Source: Ophioderma brevispina (Eukaryota; Echinodermata; Ophiuroidea; Amphilepidida; Ophiodermatidae). From it: a stretch of 64,000 nucleotides of DNA. Both the position numbers and the translations under genes were made by a program. The notes beneath the pieces were generated by a model. That model made no database searches, was not told where the DNA came from, and saw only the letters and a program-made list of their open reading frames with translations. Location: NCBI GenBank assembly GCA_023653785.1, contig JAMKCH010088186.1, forward strand, positions 1-64,000, in the 5' to 3' direction. Below, piece after piece: positions 11,757 to 23,265 of this stretch. Positions within the stretch are counted from its first letter, which is position 1; each line of letters begins with the position of its first letter.

Positions 11757-13210
11757 TAAGAATAATAATAATAATGTGGGCAATCTTGTAAAGCGCCGTT
11801 ATTTCCGCTCCGCCGCAAGCGAGGCGCCTCAATGCGCTTCTCCATGGCAGCAACACCAAAATAAAGTAAAAGACATGTAGATACTATTAAGGGGGCCCCC
11901 CTTTTTCACCAAATAATAACAATAGAAAAGAGTACGCATTGTAAGTTAATTGACAGTTCAGCGAGTTCAAGCGATGTCATTCTTTCTGAGGGTATCATAA
12001 TATGTCTTCAAAAGAAAGTTCTTTCTTAAAGATTTTAGAGTGCACAATAAGGTGTTTCACATAGTCAGGTAAGATATTCCATCATAACTATACTTAGGGC
12101 TGCAACTGCTGAAAACATCCGCATCCGCCCTATTGATGTTTCGCAGATTTTCTTGCAGAAGTCTCTCCTGCTTTGAAGAGTCGTTAGTCGCCGACCACGA
12201 TTGTCCCCTGGTAACATATGGTTGGCATCTAGTCTGTTAAGCGATCAGCTAAGAGCCATTTCATGGCAAGAATCTTGAAGACTAATAAGGCACATTTTGT
12301 ATTTCTAATCTCTGTTCTAATTGGAAGCGGCAGTGTAGTGTCAGGACCAGACCCCAGATGTTATATGATCTAGTTTTCAATTGGTATATGTGAAAATTGG
12401 TCCGATGCAGGCTATATTCTGGGGGGCAATCGTTGTAAACGTGAGAGTTGTGAGTTAGTTAAGTCGCACATAGATTAAGTGATTTGCGGAGTCAAGTCTG
12501 GATGTGACAAATTCATAGCAGGATAGTTCTGACTGCAAGTCCTTGTTAAATGTTTGCGAGGCGGATTTTGCCAATATTTGTCGGATGAGGGGGTCAGAAT
12601 GCATTAACCAGCTTTGATAATACTGTGTAACCATGAGAGTCCATTGTTAAATTTGAAATCAAGAACTGCACCCCTCATGGTTCTCCCATAAAAAAATAGT
12701 AGAGCTGGCGCTAATGTAAGAATTCTCCCACGTCTAACATGTTGAAGCTTGACGGTCTTTGCGATTGGGCATGCTTCGGGGATCCAAGTATCATAAATTC
12801 TGTCTTAGAGACATTCAGCTTGATGAAAAATTTTGATTCATGCTCTGTTCTGATAATCATCGACAGCACTTTCAATTCTCGAATCGCGGGTATCTAACAT
12901 CTTCCTGCAGCAGGTTTTAACGATACATAATGCGGGCGGGGGGGGGAAAAAATCATCTGGCATAAACGTGAGTATGTTCTCAGTTGATGCTCGTACGAAT
13001 TTATGTGCTCCCAGTGGAGCAATTGTAAATGGGGAAAGAGTCCTGGTTCCAACACATGAACCTTGTGGAAGTCCATACTTCAGTAAAGCTAAATCGGAAG
13101 TCGCATCGTTGATGCAGATAGCTTGTGATCTCCCGTAAGGTATGAGCTAAAAAACTGCACAATCAATGCAACAATCCGCCATATACCATTCTATGCTGAC
13201 GGGCGTAGTA
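11757..13210 (-). mobile_element. L2/CR1-like LINE fragment nested in Jockey-like LINE, block A
   Basis: Counterpart of 20421-21686. On the minus strand it ends in an (ATT)n microsatellite-like tail (ATAATAATAATAATG near 11760-11775 on the plus strand) after a short hairpin-prone 3' UTR, the usual end of L2/CR1-type LINEs. The ORF2 part is recognisable only by alignment to block B, because indels break it throughout. Confidence 0.75.
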
Positions 13211-14985
13211 CGGTGGACGAAATGGTAGGGCACTCATTGAGAATGTTGATCCGTATTTTATGATGAGCATACTCTACAACTAGTGCATAGGCTGGAGTTG
13301 ACCGCATAAGGCCGTAGCTCCCATCGGTGCATATTGCTGTTGAGCTACGACTCCTGTGCGAATCGCGTTAGAAGGGCGATCCCTATTCCTTAGCGGTGAA
13401 GATTGCTTACTCAGGTTGTAGTTCTGTGTCATAGGTGTAAATAGGGAGTTGGTCTGGTCATGAAGTATCTAGCCAGGCAGCATTCCTTGTCTGTAAGTAT
13501 TCTTTTCAGTGTTATGTGATTCAGTGACAGTGTATGCACAGAGGCAGGTACTCCTCGTTGTCCGCAGCAAAGGCCTTATTCCAGCTAGTTGTGGGTGTGG
13601 TGGTCTCTCTCGATCGGGCGAAGGCACTGCAGGTGGCATCCATCCCTGAAGAGCACAGGTAGAACAACTCGATTGGAGTGGGACGGAGGCACCAGTTGCA
13701 GTAATGGTTTCTTCAAGTTCATCGTTAAGTACTGTGTCTGAGCTTCTTTGTGTGAGAAGTATTTAGCTCTTTCATGGCTAGGGGTGGCGATATTCAGGCA
13801 AGCGCTGTTAGACCAGGGCGCAAGGCGATTTTTGGCGTAGAGTCTTGGCTTGCAGTCCATGAGGATCTAGCAAGTCGGCACAGGAGGGTTATTCTGCGAA
13901 GATACCTTGGCGCATTCCGATTCGAGGTGCTGGGCCGGTAAGTAAGCTGCTTCGCCGGTCAAGGTGCTTCATCACTTTCGTGCCAGATAGTTTTGGGGGT
14001 AGTATTGAATGGCTAGGAGGCGCTCATTGAGGTGATTTGAAAGCTGGGCGATGATGTCCTCTTTGGGGTGTTGATGAGGAAGGCAGTTAGTCGTGTTCTT
14101 GTCTTCGCTCAGCTTCATTCTCCAAAACAGGTCTTGAGATATGGGCTGCTAAGTAGTGGGCCATATCTGCAGTAAGTGTACTTTCTATTCTACTTCAGTC
14201 CACGCTGGCTGTCGGGCGAATGGAGAAGAATGGAGAAGGGGTCGAATCGTCTGCGCGTAAGGGGCGCGATATGGTCTAGAATGTTGTTTTGAGAAATCGC
14301 TGATTATACAAGTTGAACAGCATGGGGAGCGTCAGTTACAGATGCGCTGTGGTGACCTTCTCGTTTGCGGGCCGCTGCAGCAAGGACTGCAGACTATATT
14401 CTGTCCATGGCACTGGTTGCTTGAAAATAAAGCAACGGTTTGGGGCAAAAACGGTATGTTATATGATGAATTGTACAAGGTGAGATCCGGGATGGGCCTG
14501 CGAAGCTTGAGTGTCAGGGGCCCGTGTGCCAGCATACGTTGTCGTATGGGCTGCAGTAAGGTCCATACCAGATGACCCTGCCATTAGAACACTTTTCATA
14601 AGCTCTCGTTCCTTCAATATATCATTTGTGAGTTTTACAATCTGTGGACAGTACTGTCGCGGCTCACGCGCGAAATCCGGCTGTTTTCGTCAGGCACTGA
14701 GCTCGTGGCTTCAGGATCATCTCCAAAGAGTTTTGAAAGGCATACGCAGTAAGTGATATTTGTATATTGGGCGGGTGGGGGGCGGGGTGGGGAGGGGATT
14801 GGGGTGGGATGGGGGGTTGGGTGTTGTTTTGTGTTGTGTTGTTATTTTTTATATTAAATTTAAAATTTTTTTTATTTCCTTGAAGTTGCTCTACAGGGCT
14901 TGTTTGGTTTGGGGAGTGCGATATAATAGTAGGCCTGCTCCTCCAGATCTTGGGGGACCCCAAAGACGAATCGGAGACACGCACT
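13211..14985 (-). pseudogene. Jockey-like LINE ORF2 (reverse transcriptase) remnant, block A
   Basis: Minus-strand remnant aligned with 21687-23265 in block B. The region carries the RT, thumb and C-terminal parts of ORF2 in shattered frames. At about 14240-14258 the catalytic box reads Tyr-Ala, then two extra bases, then Asp-Asp, so this copy retains the usual YADD residues that block B has changed to YGDD. At about 13620-13650 it has ordinary sequence where block B has a 33-base A run. It is dead as a gene but useful for reconstructing the family ancestor. Confidence 0.72.
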
Positions 14986-15411
14986 TTAAAAGCAAGTTCA
15001 ACATATTTTAAAGGAGCATCCAAAGATAATATGAAAAGAAAAAGAGAGTCGTCATTTTTGAGTTGTGAGACAAATTCTTTTTATCTATTTATGGCTTGTT
15101 TCAGTACAACACACCTAATTCGGGTCACTGGCAAGGCCGTGGCAGCAAGTCATAAAACCGCAGGAAAAATCGTACATTGGAGATAAAAACTAAATTCGCT
15201 CCCGGCAACAATTTTGGCCTATATCTTTGCCTTAGATTTTAAGAAGTCTAGAGAAGTGATTGAATCTGTCATTTTTGGAAAGGGCTAACTTTGTATGTTT
15301 GTCCCTTCTTAAATCGCATGCTCTTTCGTCGGTCCGTCTGCGCGCCCTTCTATCGCCTTCGGCGCACTTAACTTCAAGAGTAACAATTAGAAATTTAGCA
15401 ATTCCAAGTCA

Positions 15412-15518
15412 TGTGTACGCATACTTTGACACACATCATGGCCAAAAATCCAGCTTTTGCTTGAAAAAATGGCGAAAAACCATGAATGTTGCGATTTTTT
15501 TTAGATTTTTCGCATTTC
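15412..15518. other. Junction between block A and second R1 copy
   Basis: About 100 bases that join the end of block A to the second R1 copy. They have no match that I can see at the left edge of the first R1 or after block B. Confidence 0.5.
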
Positions 15519-16483
15519 GCATGTACACAGGAATGGAACATAATTTAATAGTCCTTCCTAAATATGTTAGTAAAACAAACAAAAAACTGAGATGCCTATG
15601 CTACCCCAATTGAACTATGCACCTGATAATTTAACCACTATTTTAATCAGTGAATAGTTTCGAAAACAAGGCGCAGGGATTCGAAAAGTAAAATACAAAG
15701 TGACACAGTCTTATGAACTATCCAATTCTATTGGCGTGGTATTTTAGTTCAATATAACCTTTTTCCCAGGTTTCATTCAATATAATCAAGCAAATCTCTT
15801 TTTATAGCGTTGACAGAAGTTATCCCCTGAAATAATCAAATGTCGTACACTCCTACCTCGAGCTATCACATTTTACCCTAGAATTGAATGATTACGAGAT
15901 TAGGGAATGTGATGCGACATTACCTAACCACTATCATTAGTTCAACCTTATTAAACCGAAATCGAAGTATGCAACCACAAAGTAAAGTCAATTTAGGCTG
16001 CAGAAAATGATTAAGTTTACAGCAATCAAATAAGCCATAAAATCCTTAAGCGGAGTGGAAATTGCCCTACTCGACAAAATACATATGTATAGCCTACACG
16101 AGTAAGCCGCATTTAGACCCTATAGCACCTGCCTTCCAAGATGCTTTGTAACGCGTCCTATGATTAAACTACAGCCTGATCAGATACAAAATGGCGGATC
16201 GGTATTGCATTGTTACTTGATTTAGAAAGGAGTAGATGTAACGTAAATGTAATCGACGGTTTCAAAGGGGTTATTTAACCCACACAAATTGTGCCATAAA
16301 ATCAGTTAATTTTCACAACCGTGTTGCTTGCGTCTTTGTAATAAAGAAAACAGGGCTCAACACTAAACAAGTTTCAAGAACTTCAAGTTTCACTTAAAAA
16401 AAAACCGTTTAACATGTTTTTCAAATGTATAGACATTTTTAATGCACGTCTTACGGGTATTCTCACCGTTGATGGCGCTTCAA
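15519..16483 (+). repeat. Repeat R1, second copy
   Basis: Direct copy of 239-1225. Distinctive shared stretches are CGTACACTCCTACCTCGAGC, GATCAGATACAAAATGGCGG and TCTCACCGTTGATGGCGC. It lies only ~100 bases after block A, so the order R1-X-A-R1'-Y-B indicates a tandem duplication of a unit whose middle part differs between copies. Confidence 0.85.
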
Positions 16484-16485
16484 TA

Positions 16486-17676
16486 ATGGGAAATACATAA
16501 TTCTTCCGAAATAAGTTTCCTAAAATTCTAGAAATCAGTTCCACGTGTGTTCTCACTTCATTTCTAGTATGTGCACATTCTAGAGAAAATGAATTAAATG
16601 TCATCTCAATTTATGCCCTGAATATCAGTGACTACGGGATGTACACCATGATTCATTGATTCCAGCAAATAATGGGGCTATAGAGGTCGTTCACCTCACT
16701 CATGCATAACCTATAACAAAAGGTGTTAGTTCCCGTAGTATTCCTTATTCAGATCAATTTAATACCCGACCTCAAAGTACTTATGCTATTCAAAGTGTGA
16801 CCCATACTTTTATGCATACGTATCCAACATGCATGTCCTTCTTTGGATTTAGAAAGTCTCCAGCAAGATGGCCACTAATCCGAAAAGTGGAAGACCTCTA
16901 TTGATAAGTAAATCCGCTCGGTATGTAGAAGACCAAACACTTCACAGATTCCTTTTTCATCTGGAACTGCAGAGCTATTGTTATTATCCATGCAACTGAA
17001 AAGATTGCAGGTGTTCTAACATTTGTGCAGAACCAAACGCGTAACTTGCCGCGTAACCCCATTTCTATGCAATTTATTGCGTTCATAGCAGAAATCGAAA
17101 ATCATTCACCTTTTTGAAATGCAGGTGAACCGGTGCCGAACAAACTTTTGATTGAATAGAAAAGAGGTCCTATATTAATATGATTAAGTTATGGGTAATG
17201 GTTCTGCACCAAGATGTTAGGTCATAGCTTGCCAATCAAAATTTCTTTCATTATTTTTGCTCATCTTCGTTTCCTTTTTGAATAAATGATGAAATATACG
17301 ATCAAAGTTATTAAAATCCCATCAGAAGTTTGAGTCTTATTTTCTTCGTGAATGAGGCTGTAGCTCAATCTAAATCTAAATTCAAAAGCTTTTAACGTAA
17401 TGGACAATAACAATGGCTTTGCAGTCCCAGAGAATCTGAAGTCCGTTGTCCTATTCATCCCTTTCATAACGGGCGGATTTACTTATCAATTGCACCATTC
17501 TTTGCTGGAGTCAATGGAACGTGGTGTACATCCCTTGGTCATTGATATTCAGGGGAAAAATGAGATGACATTTAATTCATTTTCAAGAAAATGTGCACAT
17601 ACTAGAAGTGAGAACACGCGTAGAACTGATTTTGATAATTTTAGACAATTTATTTTAGCAAAATTATGTACTTGTT
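16486..17676. repeat. 1.2 kb foldback sequence between R1' and block B
   Basis: The ends pair in reverse complement. 16486-16690 matches 17480-17676, sharing AAATGAATTAAATGTCATCTC and CTAGTATGTGCACAT on opposite strands. A second paired stretch, 16898-17000 against 17395-17490, shares GATAAGTAAATCCGC and the GCCATTGTTATTGTCCAT-type motif. The left arm has ~200 extra bases (16700-16895). It fills the space where the first duplicated unit has 6 kb of other DNA, so it may be a mobile foldback element that landed at the junction. No transposase frame is present. Confidence 0.65.
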
Positions 17677-20325
17677 AGGGGTGCGTCACCTTGTAAACGC
17701 TATGAGATCTGCCCGCTGGCCTATACAGAACACCGCCCCTTATCGTTTTTGATATCGGTAAGGCTTGGTTTCAATTGTATTTCTTCTATAATTGAATTCG
17801 TTGTTACATTCTTGTTTTGGTGGCGATGTTATGAACTAAGCGCTTAAGCTGGGGCAAAACTAATAATCTATTTTGTGGTTTATTGATGAATATAACGTGG
17901 AAAAGCATGTTTTGAGTAAAGGTCAAAATCTACCTTCTCTTACTTTTTGAAGGATGACCCATATCAAATATAGACAATTTAATGTCTTATTTGATTAATT
18001 ACACCCATAAGCGATGTGCTATATTGTGGGAAGATTATTAATATGGGTGGCGTAATTCGTTTGGCGTAATTGGCGTAATTGCTAACAGTGACGCATGTAA
18101 AGACATCTTGTTACTGGTGGCAGTTTCAGCATTTTAATTATCACCAACATAATTTAAAGTCTCCTGTTTTGTGCCTAAAGTTTTGTCGCTCCATATTCCA
18201 TCAATTCAACGTCATTCTCTACTACTTTACCTTTCTTCTTTCGTTCTCAATATTCATTTGTTTCTTCATTTACACAGCGGTTGACAAACCTCACGGCACA
18301 TACTGAAATACGTGATCAGAAAATTAAGGTAATGACTGTTTGTATACAGGTATCAATTCTACGAACCAAACAAGTCCCTTAAGAAGCAACATCGCGATTG
18401 TTACCACCACGCGCGCGACGTACCGTTTTTGCCCTAGCCGCTAGGACCCTGTAGCACGCGAAATGCCCAAATCAAAGTATCTCGTCTTTTGATTAAACTA
18501 GTCTGACGGCAGCGGAAACATGGTTTTTTCTTCACAATACGACTTCATAATGTCAGGGTTTCATACAAATCAGGTTTCAATCTTTTCTTCAATGACGGGT
18601 GGCTAGCCAGCCCAGGAAAGTGATTCCCTACTGCTGCTGAAGCTTGCAGGCACATGTTGTTGTTGGTATGATTATCAAAATGACAAAATGATTTACCAAA
18701 GAGGAGTTGAGATCTCAGAGCCTACATATTAAATAAATGACCATCAGTACCCGGGTCATCTTAATCAAATGGTAGAATACCCGGAAGAGGGAGCGTGGGA
18801 GACGAATACTCCAGAAGGCGCTAATGTGAAGCAAGAACACCTATAAAATAATAATAAAAAGAAAACATCTGATTTCCTTTGTTGCTGAAAAACGACCTTT
18901 GTAATGCCCTTATTTGGTTTTCAAATTGCTGACCCAGTTCTAATAAACCCGCTGAAATTGCCTGTCTTGATTAATGATATATAAAACACATTATTTCTTG
19001 TTGTGAGCGAGTGAGTGTTTTTGAACATGGGAACCTTAGCGTAAATATTAATTCTTTATACTTTCAATTTGTTCAATCTTGCATTTTATCTTATTAACCT
19101 AATTTCTTTTGATAATGAATTTCAATTTGTTTTGTTGATTTATTTACTTAAATACTAATTTATTGTTTTTAGACCATTTATACGGTAGCCCAAACTTTTT
19201 TGTGGCAAAATTGCAAAAAACCATAATAAGACGCCTCTTGCGATTTCTACATACTGCAAAAGCCAACATTATATGAAGTAGTTTAGACCTCAAAAAGCAT
19301 GGATACCAATTTCGACATCTCTTCTCATACATAAGCTTGACACGCTGAGACGGAAACATGTGCGACCTGTACTTTCCTTACATAGCATTCTTCAAGGTTG
19401 TTCAAACCAAATAAGGTTTCATTTTTCTAAACACTGACGGCTGGCGGATACAATTCTAAGGCCACGCGCAATAGGTAACGATGTGGTGTTTGCATTAACA
19501 ACTAGCGAACTAGCGAACTCACCACGATAGACTATATACTAACTAATAGAGAAAGAGAGGATAGCGAGAGTCTTCATGAATGTAAATGGTCCAATAGCAT
19601 AGTGAAATAGCCAACCTAAAATGGTTTGGCTAATTGAAGCCGCAAGACCAATTGAATTAAATTATAATTGCTTCAAACCTTTGGCCTATCCAACACTTGC
19701 AAATAAATCGGACGCCGGCCGTATTACGTATCAAACGGTCACATAGCAATGCTTAAATTCAGTGCATTGCGAAACAAAAGCGTCAGGAGTTTAACGTTAG
19801 AACACACAAAGTATTAATATTGAACAAAACGTTTTTAATTTTTAACAATGTGTGCATAGGTCTGTCTTATGGCAAAGTTTACGGAATGCAAATTTTACAA
19901 CGTTTTTCACTTAAAGTCACCGTGACCTTTATTTTAATTACTTTTTTGTATTGGCATGACTCCCAGCTCTTCTGGCTAAACTCCGTGTCTTGTTTTGCTG
20001 GGCTAGACTGTTGCAGACTATCTACGTTCTTTTAAGTCGAGTCCACACACAGTCGTTCTTACATCATGCGCTACAGAGATGAGTACATCGTCACTTGCTG
20101 TACATTGAATTCGGCAAGGTCCGTGTGTGTGGCATGGCTGCTCCAATAGTGGGCATACCGAGAGTATTCCCTGGTTTTGTGATGTTGTTCCTTTAAGATG
20201 GAAAGCTTCAACGAGTCGAGGTTGGAGGTTCAAAATTGGTTTGATTACGAAAAAAAATAAAAACTTAGTACCTAGTTATTTTCACTGTACTCTTATAGTT
20301 TACTGGTGTTTTATTCTAATGTTGT

Positions 20326-20420
20326 TGTTTCTTCTTCTTGCGTATTAGGCAGCATCTTAATATGTTTGTATACCGGTGGATCCATCTCACGTATTGATTG
20401 GTTGGGGTTTGAGAAGTCTA
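20326..20420 (-). mobile_element. Jockey-like LINE 3' UTR piece, block B
   Basis: Matches the LINE 3' UTR seen at 2.35-2.5 kb (TTCTTCTTGCGTAT, GATTGGTTGGGGTTTGAG). It is separated from the rest of its element, which resumes at 21687, by the L2/CR1-like insertion. Confidence 0.78.
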
Positions 20421-21686
20421 TAAGAATAATAATAAATATGCAATATTGTAAAGCCCGGTACCGCCGCAAGCGACGCTCATGGCGCTTCTTTCTCTGGCAA
20501 CAACAAACCAAAATAACAGTACAATACTTGAAAACTCTATTAAGCAGTGGCAAAAAATATACAAGAAAAGAATAACTTGTAAGTATAATACAGTTCAGGG
20601 AGTTTCAAGCGTAAATTCTTCTGAGTCACAAATATGTCTTCAAGTTCTTCTTAAAGTTATTTAGAGTGCACCATATGTTTCAATAGTCAGTAAGCATTCC
20701 ACAACTTGGGGCTGCAACCTGAAACTCCGCGTCCCATTGATGTTTCGCAGATTTTTCTAGCAGAAGTCCCTGCTTTGAAGACCGTAGCCCACGATGCCCT
20801 GGAACATATGGTTTCACTAGTAGTTTTGTTGTTCTGGTTAATTACAAGAGCCATTTCATGCACGATCGTGAAGACAATAAGGCAGAACATTTTGTATTTC
20901 AATCTCTGTTCTATTGGAAGCCAGTGTAGGTCAGCCAACACAGGGGTTATATAATCTGTTTCCTTGGTAAATGTGATAATCCGTGCAGCTATATTCTGCA
21001 AAATCGTAAGCGTGAGAGTTGTGAGTTCGTACTTCCATAGAGAATGAATTACGGAGTCAGTTGGATGTGACAAATGCATGAATGATAGTTTCAGCGCACC
21101 CTTAGTTAAAAATGTTTCCGGGATTTTGGGGGCCAATATTTCGGATTGAGCCGAATCAGCCTTTGATACTGCTGTCACATGAGAGTCCATTGTTAAATTG
21201 AAATCAAACCTGACCCCCAGGTTCTGCACATTAGTAGCTGGCGCAATGTAATAATCTCCCACTCTACCCTGTTGAACATTGACCTTTGCGATTTGCTGCT
21301 TAGATCCAAGTATCATACATTTCTTAGAGTCATACTTGAGAAAATTTTGATGCATCCATGTTCTGATATCCATCGACGAAGCTTTCAATTCTCTGAAGCG
21401 CGGAGTCAACATCTCTGCCTGCCAGGTTTTACGGATACATCAATCTGCGAATCATCTGCATAAAAGGGATAGTTCACAGTGATGGCCGACGAAGATGTCT
21501 CCCAGTGCAAGTGTAAATGGGTAGTCCCTGGTCCACACATGAAAACCTTGTTAAGTCCATACTTCAGTTGGAGCTAAATCGGAAGTCTCATCGTTGATGC
21601 AGACAGCTTTGTGATCTTCCCCGCGAGGTCTGCTCTAAACCAATCCATGCAACACCGCCAATACCAATTCTACGCTGAAGGCGTAA
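20421..21686 (-). mobile_element. L2/CR1-like LINE fragment inserted in Jockey-like LINE, block B
   Basis: A 5'-truncated LINE on the minus strand, 1.27 kb long, interrupting the Jockey-like element between its C-terminal coding part and 3' UTR. The 3' end is a short GC-richer segment followed by an ATT-rich tail (AATAATAATAAAT at about 20424-20436 on the plus strand), typical of L2/CR1-type LINEs. I see no clear target-site duplication. A few bases of the host element (between GAAGTCTAT and CGGTGGA) appear lost. Confidence 0.8.
20687..21480 (-). pseudogene. L2/CR1-like ORF2, end of RT domain and thumb/C-terminal region
   Basis: The longest open stretch (20687-21412, 241 codons) encodes the region following the catalytic box of an L2/CR1-group reverse transcriptase: IRTWMHQNFLKYDSKK, MILGSKQQ, NLGVRFDFNLTMDSHV, ITPVLADLHWLPIEQRLKYK. 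The LHWLPIEQR motif and the spacing are characteristic of this clade. Upstream, frame-shifted remnants of the ADD-box region lie at about 21430-21480. The residues needed for catalysis are not in an intact frame and the 5' part is absent, so this is a dead copy. Confidence 0.82.
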
Positions 21687-22140
21687 CGGTGGAGACGAAA
21701 GTTATGGCACTCATTGAGAAGTAATCCGCTATTTATGATTGAGAACCACATTGGCAATCTGGAGTTTGACCGCATCCCCCATCGGTGCATATTGGTGTTG
21801 CTGTTTTTAAGTCTAAAACCGACTCCTGTGCGATCCGGTTTAAGGCGAACCCATTCCCTTGCGTGGAAGATTGCTACCAGTGGGTAGTTCTTCCATAGGT
21901 GTAATAGTGAGTTGGTCTGTCTTGAAGTATCTAACCAGACAGTATTCCATGTCTGTAAGATATGTTGAATGGGGAGCTGGATATTTACCAGCGTGTCAAC
22001 AAAAGGTCGACGAGAGCACAGTCTCTGTCTGCCGAGCTTGTGTGATTCTTTGACAGTGTTATGCAGCAGGTACTCGTTGTCCACAAAAGCCTTGATTCAC
22101 ATCACTAGTTGTGTGGGTGTGTGTTCTCACTCTCCGAAGC
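21687..22140 (-). pseudogene. Jockey-like ORF2 C-terminal part, block B
   Basis: Decayed minus-strand coding sequence matching the LINE tails at 2.3-3.3 kb. It includes remnants of the RIRTGVGRF block (about 21820-21850), the SQTADHILNEC-like block near 21700-21770, and the linker toward the thumb. Frameshifts disrupt it. The insertion junction with the L2/CR1-like LINE is at its 3' edge. Confidence 0.7.
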
Positions 22141-22165
22141 ACTGCAGGTGCAATCCCGAAAAAAG

Positions 22166-22198
<33 letters not shown>
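22166..22198. repeat. 33-base A run inside LINE coding sequence, block B
   Basis: An uninterrupted run of 33 A residues (poly-T on the LINE's sense strand) replaces about 15-20 bases of coding sequence that block A still has. The minus-strand translation becomes a phenylalanine run right after the PTPSEFLH block. It may be a homopolymer expansion, a tiny A-tailed insertion or an assembly fill. Confidence 0.85.
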
Positions 22199-22199
<1 letters not shown>

Positions 22200-23265
22200 C
22201 AGCGTGTAGAAACTCGGATGGAGTGGGACGGAGGCAACCAGTAATGGTTCTCAAGGTCTCGTTAAGTACTGTGTCCAGCTTCTTTGTGTGAGAGCTGTTG
22301 CTCCATGCTGGGGTGGCATATTCAGCAGCGCTGTAGATCAGGGCCAAGGCGATGGTGCGTAGAGTCGTTGGGCTGGCACCCCATGAGGATCCAGCAAGTC
22401 GGCACAGGAGGTTATTCCTCGAAGATACCTTGGCGCATACGGATTCGAGGTGCTGCCGGTAAGTAAGCTGCCGGTCAAGCTTCACTCCCAGATAGTTTGG
22501 GGGTAGGATTGAATGGCAGAGGCGCTCAATTGAGGTTGATTTGAAGCTGGCTATGAGCCTCTTTGGTGTTGAGATGGAAGGCAGTAGCGGTGGTCTTGGC
22601 TTCGCTCAGCTTCAGTCTCCAGGTCTTGAGATATGCTGCAAGTAGGGCCATATCTGCAGTAAGTGTACTTTCTACTTCTGTCATGCTGCTGTCCGAATGG
22701 AGAAGAATGGAGAAGGGCAAGATCGTCGCCGTAGCCACATTGTCTAGATGTTGTTTGAGGTAAATCGCTGATATACAAGTTGAACAGCATGGGAGCCAGT
22801 ACAGATCCTTGTGGTACTCCGTTCCTCAGAAGACGCAAACGACTATTCTGTCCATCACTGGTCTTGAAAATAAAGCAACGGTTTGCAAACATGTTATATA
22901 TGAATTGTACAAGGTGATGATCCGGGATGGTCCTGAGAAGCTGGAGTGTCAGGCCCTGGTGCCACACGGTGTCGTATGCTGCAGTAAGGTCCACCAAGAT
23001 GACGCCTGCCTTACGACGCTTTTCAAAGCTTTCCTCAATATCATTTGTGAGTTTTACAATCTGGTGGACAGTGCTCCGGCCACGGCGAAATCCTGCTTGT
23101 TCGTCAGGCACATGAGCCGGGCCAGGATCATCCTCTCAAGGAGTTTGAAGGAAATACACAGTAGTGATATTGGGCGGTATTTTTAGGGTTGTCGACAGGC
23201 TTGTTTGGTTTGGGGAGTGCGATGATAGTAGCCCTCCTCCAGATCTTGGGGACCCAAAGACGATC
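22199..23265 (-). pseudogene. Jockey-like LINE ORF2, reverse transcriptase domain, block B
   Basis: This is the best-preserved RT in the window, read on the minus strand. Blocks in order are WRRATIIALPKPNKP and NYRPISLL (about 23240-23170, another phase), DEQAGFRRGRST, VILVDLTAAYDTVW with two conserved aspartates, NGVPQGSVLAPMLFN, and the catalytic box GYGDDLALLHS at about 22700-22735. The thumb follows in other phases: LAAYLKTWRLKLSEAKT and, near 22200-22485, LTYRQHLESVCAKVSSRNNL and SAAEYATPAW. The order and wording fit the Jockey clade. At least three frameshifts and a YADD-to-YGDD change mean it is inactive. The endonuclease is missing, so the element is 5'-truncated at about 23265. Confidence 0.85.

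Larger units (their letters stand above)
7280..15411 (+). repeat. Segmental duplication block A
   Basis: Block A aligns in direct orientation with block B at 17725-23627. Both start at ACAGAACACC and both end after the shared TATCGCCTTCGGCGCAC and AATTCCAAGTCA-like sequence. Landmarks in the same order include GATATCGGTAAGGCTTGG, the AAATGGTTTGGCTAATT segment, a nested LINE pair and the LINE RT. A is 2.2 kb longer: it holds a purine-rich insert (about 10905-11435), extra sequence between about 9.1 and 10.8 kb, and very many one- or two-base insertions. Those small indels break every LINE frame and could be mutation or poor consensus quality. Confidence 0.85.

Noticed and set aside
239..16483. 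R1 and R1' as LTRs of a giant retroelement
   Set aside because: No TG...CA termini, primer-binding site, polypurine tract, gag or pol lies between them, and a block (A) that has its own copy beyond R1' sits inside.
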